A stretch of 64,000 nt of DNA from Pseudovibrio sp000156235 (GCF_000156235.1 NZ_DS996811.1:248001-312000); one strand, 5' to 3'. Positions 17,528 to 26,570 are shown, counted from the stretch's first letter. Notes: generated by a model not told the origin, from the sequence alone. A program made the numbers and translations.

Positions 17528-18590
17528 TAAGGCCTTTCGATCTTGCTATTTTCAGTTCCACATCAATCAATTTCTGCTTTCGCCACAAACCACCGCCATA
17601 TCCGGTCAAGCCTCCATCCATTCCAACAACCCTGTGGCATGGAATAACAATGGCAATCTGGTTTGCCCCATTGGCACGGGCAACAGCGCGGGTTGAGTTT
17701 GGTTTACCGATTTGCTTGGCCAGTTGGCTGTAGCTTTTGGTGGCGCCAATCGGAATGCGGCGCAGCTCGCGCCAGACATCCTTGGTAAACTCAGTGCCAT
17801 GCATCACCAGCGGCACATCAAAATCCAGACGCTTGCCTTCAAAGAACTCACCAAGTTCACTTGCGATCTGATCCGTTGGTGCCGTGCGGCCAAGGCCCAG
17901 ATCTCCCTTCACTTGCTTGCGTAAACGGGAGAGTTCAGCGGGGAGGGCTTTACGGTCTGCAAACTCCAGCAAGTGCAGTGCGCGGTCATCACTTACGGCG
18001 ATCATTGCACCGAGCGGAGTATCGAACCAATCTGCTTTGAGGAGACCATTACCCTTTAGTTCAGCTGGTTTACAGCCGAGTAAGCGCGCAAAAGCCTGAC
18101 GGAATGCATCTGGAGATGAAAAACCGGAGGCGAGCTGGGCATCAATCACCTTGCCACCGTCGGAAAGTGTTTCAAATCCATCGCGCAAACGGGAAAGGCG
18201 AGCCATTTCCAGAAATGTAATTCCGTACTGACGCTTGAAGCTTCTGCGCACAGTGGATGGATCCAGTCCAAGGCGAACAATATCGGCTTCTGACCATTTA
18301 TGGTGCGGCTTTGCTTCAAACTCACAAAGCAAACGTGTCACCACTTCATCATTATCCGCGGACGTGCCCACCGGATGGCAACGCTTGCAAGGACGAAACC
18401 CGGCTTCAAAACATTCTGCAATTGTCTCGAAGAAGCAACAGTTCTCATACTTCGGCTTGCGGGCAGGGCAGGTAAGGCGGCAAAACACACCGGTCGAGCG
18501 CACCCCAACATAAGCCCGGCCATCATAGTCCGGATCGCGATCAAGAAGTGCCTGATAGAGCACTTTGGTATCTGGTAGTTCAAAAAGCAT
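17511..18590 (-). CDS. ada: Ada: methylphosphotriester/O6-methylguanine-DNA methyltransferase and regulator
   Basis: A 359-residue three-part protein matching Ada (about 354 residues). The N-terminal zinc domain has VFCRLTCPARKP, ENCCFF and FRPCKRCHP, including the cysteine that takes methyl groups from phosphotriesters. An AraC-type helix-turn-helix region follows (about 85-185). The C-terminal methyltransferase domain ends with IPCHRVVG, whose cysteine accepts the methyl from O6-methylguanine. In E. coli the methylated protein activates its own gene. Here ada is first of a two-gene unit with the PEP-mutase-like gene. I could not identify a confident Ada box upstream. Confidence 0.95.
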   Translation of the reverse strand: MLFELPDTKVLYQALLDRDPDYDGRAYVGVRSTGVFCRLTCPARKPKYENCCFFETIAECFEAGFRPCKRCHPVGTSADNDEVVTRLLCEFEAKPHHKWSEADIVRLGLDPSTVRRSFKRQYGITFLEMARLSRLRDGFETLSDGGKVIDAQLASGFSSPDAFRQAFARLLGCKPAELKGNGLLKADWFDTPLGAMIAVSDDRALHLLEFADRKALPAELSRLRKQVKGDLGLGRTAPTDQIASELGEFFEGKRLDFDVPLVMHGTEFTKDVWRELRRIPIGATKSYSQLAKQIGKPNSTRAVARANGANQIAIVIPCHRVVGMDGGLTGYGGGLWRKQKLIDVELKIARSKGLIDVSG

Positions 18591-18753
18591 GATTTCTTAT
18601 AGTATCAGGAGCTATTTTCAGCGCACGGTTTTCGGGCGTTTATTAAGGACATCTGATTTTTGGTGTCTTCCGCAATGTGTCAGGCTAATTGATAGCATTC
18701 AATTGCACAGCACCGACAAATAAATTTATGAGGTACCGGTCGCGCTCACTGCG

Positions 18754-19287
18754 TTAGTCCAGCTTCAGATTTCCGATCCGCGCCTGCATGATGTGCGCTG
18801 GCGTGTATGTGTCCGGAACCACTTCCAACTCTGAAGGACCGCAGTCAATAAAGCCGATTTTCTGGTAGAAACGCTTTGCATCTTCAGCTTCTTTCAGAAC
18901 ATAGATTCCGGCAATCTGATCCGGCGAGTAGTCCGCCATCGCTTGCTTCATCAATTGCCGTGCCAATCCCTTGCCCTGATAGGCGCTATCGAGATAACAG
19001 GCCCAAATATAAACCACTTCACCACGGACAGCACAGGCAAGAGAGCCAACAATCTTCTCGCCAATTTTTGCTAGGTGAAGCTGGCCATCCGGCCCAGGAA
19101 CCACGCCGCCCAGATCATCCGTCTCAAGCCGAGCGACCAGTCGCTTTGTCAGGTCATCGCCCAGTTCCGCCAGATGCGCCTCAGTCCAGGCAACTGCCAG
19201 AAAATCCCGCAAGGATTGCTTGTCGCTTTCCTCAAATAGAACCACCTGGGCATTTTCAATTGCAGCTGCATTTTGAGACATATCCAT
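18754..19287 (-). CDS. GNAT family N-acetyltransferase
   Basis: A 177-residue GNAT protein. The acetyl-CoA pyrophosphate loop is YQGKGLARQLM (Q-x-x-G-x-A pattern), preceded by strand VVYIWACYLDSA, and followed by the C-terminal AEDAKRFYQKIGFIDCG segment typical of the fold. Two methionines near the start (residues 1 and 3) leave the exact start open. Substrate unknown. It lies just downstream of repC on the same strand but is separated by about 50 bases; it may simply be a passenger of the replicon. Confidence 0.85.
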   Translation of the reverse strand: MDMSQNAAAIENAQVVLFEESDKQSLRDFLAVAWTEAHLAELGDDLTKRLVARLETDDLGGVVPGPDGQLHLAKIGEKIVGSLACAVRGEVVYIWACYLDSAYQGKGLARQLMKQAMADYSPDQIAGIYVLKEAEDAKRFYQKIGFIDCGPSELEVVPDTYTPAHIMQARIGNLKLD

Positions 19288-19339
19288 TGCGTCCAGTTCT
19301 GGTTGATCGACCTTTCAGGAGCTTATGCCGGAAGGTCGG

Positions 19340-20722
19340 CTAGTTTTCGGCGGCCGCAGATCCTCCAGACGCTGCAAGGCCAAACAATGTGCGATGCAGA
19401 GCCAGTTTGCCATCAACCGCACGATCGATACAGGCGCGGAAATATCCAGCCGGGCGTGCAATACTTTCCGGATCGCGCAAGGCCTTTTCAACCGTGGTGA
19501 TTAGGACCGCCGCGGCCGTATAGTCGCCAACCCTGTTTCTCGCATCAAACCAGCCTTTTTGAGAGAGGCCAATCAACAGACGCATATCATCGGAACTATC
19601 GGTCAGACTGCTCCAACTGGAAAGATCAAGCCCCAATGCACCTTGCGTTTCTTGAGTTGCTGAGCCGAGCAAACCAAGAGAAACCTCTGACAGGAGAGGG
19701 GAGAACTGATCATTCTCGTAAGGATCAGCATGTTCTGACCAGTTCAGACTTTCAGTTTTACCTGAAGTTTGAGATATGGCATGAGTTTCGCTTTTTGGAT
19801 CCTTTTCAGGAGCCATTTCAAATTCGGTGTAGCCGGATTTGTTGTTATTTATGAATGCATCGTTAGATGCATGCTGCTGTTTACTTTTAATCCAAGAGTC
19901 TTGAGAGGTTGTATTATTATAAGGGGTGACATCGTTGTCTTCTGTGCATGACATTTCTGATTTTTCTTCAAAAAAAACAGCACTTTCTTGAGGTTCAGCA
20001 CCACCCTTTTCTGAGGTGTCTTCTGCAGTTTCAAATCGCGCAACAAGAAGCTCATGAAGCATCGTCAGTGCTTCAGCTCGTTCAACGATCCCCATCGGTT
20101 GATCCATCAGCTCATTGAAGGCACGGGCGATCTCAGAAACATCGAGTTCTTCATGAGTAGCCAGGCGAAAAAGATCGGTCATCGCTCTGGAAAGACGGCT
20201 AACTGTACGTTTTGCCTCTTTTTCCTGAGCAAGGCGGGCTGCAAATTCAGCACCAATCTGCTTCAACTCATCCAAACGTTGCCGTGCTGGAGAAAAATCC
20301 AGACCATAACCACGCTCAATCTGACGGTCTTCACCCGCGCGATAGATATAGCGGCGACCTGTTGGGCTGTCTTTATAAGCAAGAACGCCAGCTTCCACCA
20401 ATCTGCGCAGGGAACGAACCACAGTGCGAGAAGAGCGGCTGACGTACTCGGCCAGTTTTTCATTGGAGATCGCGACCAGTGGACGGCGGTCCTGCGACCA
20501 GTCCTCTGCGGCTGTCAGGCCAATCAGAATGTCAAGAATATGATAGGTGGTGCCATCAATTCCCAAGGCAGGGGCGGCCTTTTTCAAAGCCATCGCAACT
20601 TCTGATTTTGTCGTCTTTACAATGTCATTGGCCATTGCCAGCTTTTGACTGGCAACCATTGCCGGCGTCAGTTTTCTGAACGACGCCACTGAACCAACAG
20701 ATTGCATAGCTACACCGTTCAC
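19340..20722 (-). CDS. repC: RepC replication initiator
   Basis: A 460-residue RepC-family protein, slightly longer than most (about 400-440). The N-terminal FRKLTPAMVASQKLA and the winged-helix region ISNEKLAEYVSRSSRTVVRSLRRLVEAGVL are typical. Residues about 235-335 form a low-complexity acidic/asparagine/serine-rich linker before the C-terminal domain. RepC binds the origin, usually located within repC itself, and is rate-limiting for replication. The first in-frame start is a GTG at 20722; an ATG at 20707 is the alternative. A hairpin overlaps the GTG (see 20720-20741). It is the last gene of repABC, under control by the antisense RNA in the repB-repC gap. Confidence 0.93.
   Translation of the reverse strand: MNGVAMQSVGSVASFRKLTPAMVASQKLAMANDIVKTTKSEVAMALKKAAPALGIDGTTYHILDILIGLTAAEDWSQDRRPLVAISNEKLAEYVSRSSRTVVRSLRRLVEAGVLAYKDSPTGRRYIYRAGEDRQIERGYGLDFSPARQRLDELKQIGAEFAARLAQEKEAKRTVSRLSRAMTDLFRLATHEELDVSEIARAFNELMDQPMGIVERAEALTMLHELLVARFETAEDTSEKGGAEPQESAVFFEEKSEMSCTEDNDVTPYNNTTSQDSWIKSKQQHASNDAFINNNKSGYTEFEMAPEKDPKSETHAISQTSGKTESLNWSEHADPYENDQFSPLLSEVSLGLLGSATQETQGALGLDLSSWSSLTDSSDDMRLLIGLSQKGWFDARNRVGDYTAAAVLITTVEKALRDPESIARPAGYFRACIDRAVDGKLALHRTLFGLAASGGSAAAEN
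19830..19990. other. Candidate replication origin region (oriV) inside repC
   Basis: The middle of repC is clearly richer in A and T than its flanks and encodes the low-complexity linker. It holds an inverted repeat ATGCAT-N6-ATGCAT at 19855-19872. In studied repABC plasmids the origin lies in an AT-rich segment within repC, so this is the best candidate here. The assignment rests on position and base composition only. Confidence 0.4.
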
Positions 20723-20741
20723 CCACTAAGTCTAGTAGGTG
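20720..20741 (-). promoter_or_regulatory. Hairpin overlapping the repC start codon
   Basis: In the repC message CACCTACTA and TAGTGGGTG form a 9-pair stem (one G-U) with a GACT loop; the stem ends at the GTG start. In repABC plasmids, pairing of the antisense RNA with the leader lets such a structure form and hide the repC start. This matches that scheme. Confidence 0.55.
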
Positions 20742-20879
20742 TTCTCAAGGGTCAGGACGCAAAACATCCTCCCCAAACTGAGGATAAACGGGACAAACTG
20801 CCGATTAGCATGCAGAAAGACGCTTCAACTCCTTGCTCAAGGGTTGATTCGTACCGCGTCTCGAAGTAATTTGAAGGTG

Positions 20880-20965
20880 CAAAATATGGTTACATCGAGC
20901 GCTATCGTTTGTTTGTACCCAAGGAATTTCGGTCTTGTTGATTGCCGTCAGCAGGACCGTTTTTC
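20880..20965 (+). ncRNA. Counter-transcribed antisense RNA (incompatibility RNA) of repABC
   Basis: The repB-repC gap carries, on the strand opposite to repC, a clear intrinsic terminator: CGGTCTTG (20930-20937) pairs with CAGGACCG (20952-20959, one G-U pair) and is followed by TTTTTC. All studied repABC plasmids encode a short antisense RNA with such a terminator in this gap, which limits repC expression and causes incompatibility. The 5' end is approximate; a possible promoter is TTGATT at 20844 with a weak -10 near 20867. The RNA would be about 60-90 bases. Confidence 0.6.
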
Positions 20966-20989
20966 TTTGGAAGAGACGTGATTAAACCG

Positions 20990-22036
20990 TCATGCATCCT
21001 CCTTCAGAACTTCTTGTTCAAACTCATCCACCAGATCTGGCAGGCGGCGCTTCAAAAATGCGGCTAACTCAGGTTGCTTCTTAGCATCTACCTGAAAGCT
21101 AAGCGCATTTGGGCCGTCCTTCATCAGGATCTGTTTGTTGCCAATCCAGCTCTTTGCTGCTGTGGCAATGGAACCTGTAGTCGCTGTGTTTGTCTCAGCA
21201 GACTTACAGGCAGAAAGAATAGCGCTGAAACGCTCATCACTCGCAGAGAGCTCAAAGTCCGCACTGATCATCACTGCATCTACCCGCGCCTTAAACGGTT
21301 CAGGCAGTTTGCCATTGAGGAAATGTCCCGCCAGCTCTTCCCAGCGCGGACGCCCGATCTTGGGCGCAGGGCCGATCTCGCGAACGAACTCTTCTGGCAG
21401 CGCATTCATCAGCTTCAGCAGCTTGGATACGGTGGTCGCATCCTTACCAATCGCCTTTGAAATCACGGTCTGCGGGAAGCTTTTTGCCAAACGGGAGGCA
21501 AACAAAGCGGTTTCGATGAAAGACAGGTTCTTACGCTCATGGTTTTCTTGACCCTGAGCAATCAGAAGGGCTTCATCGGAAAGCTCTTTGATGATGCCGC
21601 GAACAGGCAGACCAAGGTCTTTACAGGCGCGCCAACGACGGTGACCGAAAGCGATCTGATAGCGGCCCGGAGCTTCCGGATGCGGACGCACCAGAATTGG
21701 AACCTGCTGGCCGCTGGCAGAGATAGACGCCTTGAGTTTCTCAAAGTCCTCATCATTGGCCACGACCATGCGGTCAGCCACGAAAGACGGATCAAGGTCG
21801 TCCGTACTCAACTCATGAGCAACGCTGCCGTCCTCAATCATCTGGCGCAGCTTTTCGTTTTCCTTCTCCACGTCGGAGAAGGTGTTGCGCATGGACTTGA
21901 TCGCGCCAGAAGACACCCGCTGCTTGGTTGTTGCCGTCATGGACGGCGCAGGGTTGGGGGATTTTGCCAGTTCAGCCGGGTCTACCCCGCCGAACATGGC
22001 CCGCATCTTCTTGGAACGATCAGTAGCCTTGTTCAT
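20990..22036 (-). CDS. repB: RepB, ParB-like partition protein
   Basis: A 348-residue ParB/RepB protein. The ParB nuclease-like domain has the conserved FGHRRWRACKDLGLPVRGII box near residue 130, followed by ENHERKNLSFIETA and the helix-turn-helix AIGKDATTVSKLLKLM for centromere binding. It binds parS sites and works with RepA to segregate the replicon. Its ATG overlaps the repA stop as ATGA, so translation is probably coupled. An in-frame upstream ATG at 22048 exists but lies inside repA. Confidence 0.94.
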   Translation of the reverse strand: MNKATDRSKKMRAMFGGVDPAELAKSPNPAPSMTATTKQRVSSGAIKSMRNTFSDVEKENEKLRQMIEDGSVAHELSTDDLDPSFVADRMVVANDEDFEKLKASISASGQQVPILVRPHPEAPGRYQIAFGHRRWRACKDLGLPVRGIIKELSDEALLIAQGQENHERKNLSFIETALFASRLAKSFPQTVISKAIGKDATTVSKLLKLMNALPEEFVREIGPAPKIGRPRWEELAGHFLNGKLPEPFKARVDAVMISADFELSASDERFSAILSACKSAETNTATTGSIATAAKSWIGNKQILMKDGPNALSFQVDAKKQPELAAFLKRRLPDLVDEFEQEVLKEDA

Positions 22037-23241
22037 GGACGACCCCATACCTGTTTGATCAGTTGGAACACTTCCGTATTTGCCGCATCAACGGATTCCA
22101 GAGCACGATTGAGGGTATCGCGGGTCATGTTTCCGCGCTCAACCTCGTAAAGGCTCTTCTTTTCCAGCCCTGCATTCGCGATCGCTGTGGTCTCCACGAT
22201 GGAAGCCGCCAGCACATCCTCACCAAAAAGACCTCTCAGAAGCGCTGCAACGTTCACCTGCGGCACATCGTGCGGTGTGTGGCGTGTGAGCAGGTAACGC
22301 ACGAAATCGTGGCTCAGGCTGCCCCCAGCCTCTTCAATCACCGCCAGCAGTTCTGAGGTCATGGAAAGGAACTGGTTCATGGATGACACGTCCAGCATGG
22401 CCGGATGCACTGTGATGACAATACCGGTTGCCGCATAGAGCGCGCCAAGGGTGAGGTAACCCAGCTGTGGCGGCGCATCGATAAGCACAACATCATAATC
22501 ATCTTCCACCTCCTTCAGGACGGTCGCCATGCGGCGGAAGAACATGCCATCGCCGCGCGAAAGCCCCTGAGCAATTGCCTGCGGGGTTTCGTGCTCATAT
22601 TCCATCAGTTCCAGGTTACCGGGGACAAGATCGAGCCCATCAAAGTACGTTTTGCGGATAACATGGCTGAGTGGAACGCGCTCTTCATCGTCATAACGGA
22701 TGGCGGCATAGAGCGTCTGGTTCTCGTCAACGTCGAACTCTGGCTGGTACCCGAACATGGCAGAGAGTGATGCCTGCGGATCGAGGTCAATTGCGAGCAC
22801 GCGCAGGCCCTGAAGCGCCAAATAGTGCGCCAAATGGACGGTTGTAGTGGTCTTTGCAGAGCCGCCTTTGAAGTTTGCAACCGCCAGAACCTGCATCTTC
22901 TCACCATGACGGCGGCGCGGGTCCAGACGAAGCGCATCAGCAGGGCGTTTTTCTGCCAGATAACGACGTAATTCGTTGATCTGCGGAAGGGTATAAATGC
23001 GTCTGCCGTTTTCCAGCCTTTCGGGGATAACTGCTTCGCCATTGAGGGAAAGCTGACGCAAACTGGATTCGGCAACACCGAGCAGCCCCGCAACCTCGCG
23101 CGAAGAGAACGTCTTCAGCTTCTTTTGAGCCTCAGGCGGATACATCTTCTCCCTTAAGGATTGCAGTTGCCGCGACAACAAGTCAGAATGGCGTGCAATC
23201 TTCTCAGCAGAAGTCTCATCATGTTCAGCAGCGAGCAGCAT
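22033..23241 (-). CDS. repA: RepA, ParA-like partition ATPase
   Basis: A 402-residue ParA-type ATPase, the usual RepA length. An N-terminal DNA-binding region (FSSREVAGLLGVAESSLRQL, near residue 50) is followed by a deviant Walker A motif ANFKGGSAKTTTTVHLA near residue 115, DLDPQASLS, and the Walker B-like DVVLIDAPPQLG. RepA drives partition with RepB and represses the repABC promoter upstream. It is the first gene of the operon and is divergent from the ATP-grasp gene across a 530-base gap. Confidence 0.95.
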   Translation of the reverse strand: MLLAAEHDETSAEKIARHSDLLSRQLQSLREKMYPPEAQKKLKTFSSREVAGLLGVAESSLRQLSLNGEAVIPERLENGRRIYTLPQINELRRYLAEKRPADALRLDPRRRHGEKMQVLAVANFKGGSAKTTTTVHLAHYLALQGLRVLAIDLDPQASLSAMFGYQPEFDVDENQTLYAAIRYDDEERVPLSHVIRKTYFDGLDLVPGNLELMEYEHETPQAIAQGLSRGDGMFFRRMATVLKEVEDDYDVVLIDAPPQLGYLTLGALYAATGIVITVHPAMLDVSSMNQFLSMTSELLAVIEEAGGSLSHDFVRYLLTRHTPHDVPQVNVAALLRGLFGEDVLAASIVETTAIANAGLEKKSLYEVERGNMTRDTLNRALESVDAANTEVFQLIKQVWGRP

Positions 23242-23341
23242 ATTGCCTCTTACCCTTTATGACGGTTTTGAAGTGCAGAGCGATAATAATCCGTCACAGC
23301 GCATCCTTCTCCGATTCAAAGGACGCGTCAATCTCTTTATA

Positions 23342-23357
23342 GTTAACGCCCATTAAC
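23342..23357. promoter_or_regulatory. Candidate RepB/parS-like or RepA operator site in the repA upstream gap
   Basis: GTTAACGCCCATTAAC has 5-base inverted arms and matches 8 of 10 fixed positions of the repABC parS consensus GTTNNCNGCNGNNAAC. A further GTTAACGAAC lies 15 bases on. The 23242-23774 gap (about 530 bases) otherwise shows no gene; no perfect parS match was found by eye between 18.5 and 25.5 kb. Confidence 0.3.
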
Positions 23358-23774
23358 CAATATTAAGAGTCTGTTAACGAACTTTTGGCGACGGCTTTCT
23401 GATTGCAACGCGAAATTACTATATATTGCGTAAGACCCGGTTTTTACAGCAACATTTCCATAATGCAGCAAAACAATCTTATTAAGAAACGTCATTTTCG
23501 CCAAGCCAACAAAAGAACTTAGACATGACGGTTTTTGTGCAAAAATCGACGAAATACCGATTTGACAGAAGCAAGCAACGTCACCTGAGCCGTTCCAAGC
23601 GTGAATCAGTCATAGATTCGCACTGAGTCGCAACCCCACCTAACACACGCAAAAACCTAAACCATTAGAGCTTTCCCAAGTTCCGCAAGGCTTTGGCGAG
23701 AACCTGTCTTGTACAGTCCCGCCGAACCGGTTTTGTCACTCTGTCCTGGCTACTAGTTGATCTTTGGGGGGCCT

Positions 23775-25115
23775 GTGGTTTTCGCTGTCAAACTCCATCT
23801 CTTCCGCGTGTCCAACTCAAACAATGAAGTGGTGTTTTCTAGAGGCGCTCTGCAAAAGCTCGGTGCCACTCCCGGCGAGCATCTTTCCTTTAAGATCGGC
23901 GCCTGCCACCGCTTTTCCGCAAAAGCCGCTGTCTCCACTGATCGCCGGGCAGCACTGGGGCTGCCATCAGATGTGTTTGACGAACTTGGCCTTGCCCTCA
24001 TCGATGGCCTGCATGTAAAACGGGAAGGGGACACCATCCATATTGGCCCAACCATCGGTATCATGGGGGCAGGAAAGTTTGATCCGGAACGGCGACACCA
24101 GCAGGACATGTTGAACTACGCCCAGACACAGGGCTACATCGCCTTTCTGTTTTCGCCCGAAGACTACAACTGGGCTAACAATACGATTACCGGCGAGACC
24201 ATGCCCGGCCATCGTCAGCCCGGATTGCCGTTGCCGACCGCCATCTACAATCGTATCCATACCCGCGATGAAGAACACAAGCTGCGTGTTGAGGCCATCA
24301 AGAACCGCATGCGGGCGCTAGGCTCTCACATCTACAATCCCGGCTTTTTCGATAAGTGGGAGGTGCATGAGCATCTGATGCACGGCCAGAAGCTGCGTAA
24401 ATATTTGCCGGAGACACACCGTGCCCCTACACCAGCGCTGCTCAAAAAAATCCTTGGTCGTCATCACTCCGCTTATCTGAAACCAGTCGATGGACGTGGC
24501 GGCAAGATGTTGATGCGACTAACCAAACGGGAAAAGGGCTACCGCCTTCAATGGCTGACGGACCTGTCCTGTCCTCATGCAGACTTCGTCCAGCTGGAGG
24601 ATGCATTTGAGTTCGCATTCTGCCACACCTCGCTGGATCAGTATCTGGTTCAGCAAAGCCTCGACTTTTCTTCATTCGATGGACGCTCCGTAGATTGCCG
24701 CGTGCAGATGCACAAGGACATCAGCGGCACATGGCGCTGTTTGATGATCGGCCCGCGGGTCTGTGCGCACGGCTGCATTTCCTCTCACTTCAGTCAGGGG
24801 GCTGATATTGTTGGTACCGACGACTACTTCACCAACGCCTTTGGCAAGAAGGCCGAGGCGGTAAAGGCAGCCGTCGAGGAATGCGGCTTTGCGATTGCCC
24901 ATCGGATGGACGAGTACCACACATCTCCCATTGGTGAGTTGGGACTGGATGTTGGCATCGACAAATCCGGCCACCCGAAGCTTCTGGAAATCAACGCCAA
25001 GCCGGGCCGCATGATCTTCCTGGATCCCCGCCACGCAGAAGCGCGTGTCTCCACGCTGGAAGCCAGCATTGATTACGGAGCTTTTCTTTCCGGCTTTGGA
25101 GAAGATCCTGAATGA
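23775..25115 (+). CDS. YheC/YheD family ATP-grasp protein
   Basis: A protein of about 446 residues closely resembling the YheC/YheD family, known mainly as endospore-coat-associated proteins of Bacillus. Seen features: the N-terminal SFKIGACHRFSAKA domain; IGPTIGIMGAG and FSPEDYNW; YNRIHTRDEEHK; FFDKWEVHEHL; and the ATP-grasp core with SAYLKPVDGRGGKMLMRL, VDCRVQMHKD and LGLDVGIDKSGHPKLLEINAKPGR. These imply ATP-dependent carboxylate-amine ligation; the product is unknown. The start is probably GTG at 23775 behind GGGGGG; a TTG at 23757 is possible. It is divergent from repA. Its presence on an alphaproteobacterial replicon suggests transfer from Firmicutes. Confidence 0.85.
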   Translation: MVFAVKLHLFRVSNSNNEVVFSRGALQKLGATPGEHLSFKIGACHRFSAKAAVSTDRRAALGLPSDVFDELGLALIDGLHVKREGDTIHIGPTIGIMGAGKFDPERRHQQDMLNYAQTQGYIAFLFSPEDYNWANNTITGETMPGHRQPGLPLPTAIYNRIHTRDEEHKLRVEAIKNRMRALGSHIYNPGFFDKWEVHEHLMHGQKLRKYLPETHRAPTPALLKKILGRHHSAYLKPVDGRGGKMLMRLTKREKGYRLQWLTDLSCPHADFVQLEDAFEFAFCHTSLDQYLVQQSLDFSSFDGRSVDCRVQMHKDISGTWRCLMIGPRVCAHGCISSHFSQGADIVGTDDYFTNAFGKKAEAVKAAVEECGFAIAHRMDEYHTSPIGELGLDVGIDKSGHPKLLEINAKPGRMIFLDPRHAEARVSTLEASIDYGAFLSGFGEDPE

Positions 25116-25296
25116 GCCCTGGCGAAACATATAGATGTCGGGAAGCTCTTAGCGCTCCGGTTACTTTGTTTGCTGTTTGGCCTGTCAGCCGCGCCTCTGT
25201 TGAGCAAAAACATACGGCATCCGGTCTAGAACAACTCTTTGAGCACCAACGCGAGCAAGATCACTCAAGAGATTTCAGTCGCATCTGGAGGTCACC

Positions 25297-26073
25297 GTGG
25301 CGCGGAAATTGAATGAATCCTCAGCAGTCATTGTCGGAGGCACTTCTGGTATCGGTTTTGCCGCAGCCAAATCTCTTCTCAGATCAGGTCTTCAAAAGCT
25401 CACCATCTGCGCCCGTGATGTCACCAAGGGCCGCAATGCTCTGAGCAAGCTGGCTGCCGAGTTTCCCGGCGCTTACCTGCATTTCGTCCAGTGTGATGCG
25501 TCTGATCCAGCCCGCACCGAAACTGCGATCACTCATGCAGAATTGGCCATGGGGCGAATCGATGTGCTGGTCAGCACCGGTGGTGGAGGCATCATCCCCA
25601 AGCCATTGCAGGAAGTGAAAGTGCATGAGTTGATACCCACAATCACCTCCCTGATGAACAGCATCCTGCACCCAATCCATGCTGTTTATCCGGTCATGAC
25701 AAAACAGCGGTGCGGGACAATTATTTGTTTAACCTCGGATGTTTCCATAATCCCGACCTACGGCAGCACCATTGTCGGGGCGGGCATGGCCGGTATTTCC
25801 ATGTTCTGCCGTTCCCTAGCGGTAGAAGCCAAACAGCATTGTATCCGGGTCAATTGTGTCAGCCCCAGTGTTGTACGTGGAACCCCTCTTTATGATAAGC
25901 TTGAAAGAGATCCTTTTGCTGCCACCCTCATTTCAAAAGTCGAGCAAAATGCCCATTTAGGCGTGATCATGCCCGACGAAGTAGCCGAAGCGATCTGTTT
26001 TCTCGCCGGTCCGGGCTCCGCTAAAATAACAGGACAAGTCATTAGCGTTTCCGGAGGAGGCACACCGATTTAA
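25297..26073 (+). CDS. Divergent short-chain dehydrogenase/reductase without the Tyr-Lys pair
   Basis: A 258-residue SDR-fold protein. The dinucleotide motif is intact (IVGGTSGIGFAAAKS), and an NAG-like segment reads VSTGGGG. The strand with the catalytic serine reads IICLTSD. By spacing from that serine, the usual YxxxK falls on V-G-A-G-M (around residue 165), so both catalytic residues are absent. The C-terminal IRVNCVSPSVV and ITGQVISVSGG segments are normal. It may bind NAD(P) without classical reduction or use other residues. The GTG start at 25297 has a strong GGAGG site. A GNAT gene follows 20 bases later. Confidence 0.85.
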   Translation: MARKLNESSAVIVGGTSGIGFAAAKSLLRSGLQKLTICARDVTKGRNALSKLAAEFPGAYLHFVQCDASDPARTETAITHAELAMGRIDVLVSTGGGGIIPKPLQEVKVHELIPTITSLMNSILHPIHAVYPVMTKQRCGTIICLTSDVSIIPTYGSTIVGAGMAGISMFCRSLAVEAKQHCIRVNCVSPSVVRGTPLYDKLERDPFAATLISKVEQNAHLGVIMPDEVAEAICFLAGPGSAKITGQVISVSGGGTPI

Positions 26074-26093
26074 TTTTACAGGTCACCGGTCCA

Positions 26094-26570
26094 ATGGACA
26101 GTTTAGAGCGTACTTTTACCCTTTCTGAAATGAGCAAGACTCCCGCCTTCATTCCAACCATCGCCCATCGCATCTGGCAGGCGTGGTGGCAGGATAAGGG
26201 TGTTTTACAAAGCGAAATTGAAACCAAACTCCGCGCAGCTCTTTGTCCTGAAGCTGTGCCCACCGCCTATGTTGCCCATCGCGGCGACACTTATCTGGGC
26301 AGTGCACTTCTGATCGAAAGCGATTTTGCCGCGCGCCCGCATCTCACCCCCTGGGTGGCAGCCGTCTGGACTGAGGAAGTCCATCGCCGGGAAGGCATCG
26401 GAACCGCTCTGGTCAAACGCATGGCACAACTGGCGTTCGAGAGTGGGTTCTCGCGGGCCTATCTGTGCGCGTCAGACGATAACACGCCCTTTTACGAGAA
26501 GATGGGATGGAAGGTGCTGGAGTACCACGTCAAGCAATTAAACGTGCTGGCGCTGGACAAGCCTAACTGA
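26094..26570 (+). CDS. GNAT family N-acetyltransferase
   Basis: A 158-residue GNAT acetyltransferase. The acetyl-CoA loop is HRREGIGTALVKRMAQLA (R-x-x-G-I-G), preceded by VAAVWTEEV and followed by AYLCASDDNTPFYEKMGWKVLE, the usual C-terminal part. It starts 20 bases after the SDR and probably shares its transcript. Its end overlaps the end of the convergent AraC gene by 8 bases. The substrate is unknown. Confidence 0.87.
   Translation: MDSLERTFTLSEMSKTPAFIPTIAHRIWQAWWQDKGVLQSEIETKLRAALCPEAVPTAYVAHRGDTYLGSALLIESDFAARPHLTPWVAAVWTEEVHRREGIGTALVKRMAQLAFESGFSRAYLCASDDNTPFYEKMGWKVLEYHVKQLNVLALDKPN

Noticed and set aside
19330..19345. GTTTTCGGCGG as a parS half site at the repC end
   Set aside because: The right half of the consensus is missing; the bases are explained by the repC stop region.
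25112..25312. 66-codon frame overlapping the ATP-grasp stop
   Set aside because: It begins in an ATGA overlap but runs through the ribosome-binding site of the SDR gene, and its sequence shows no family features.
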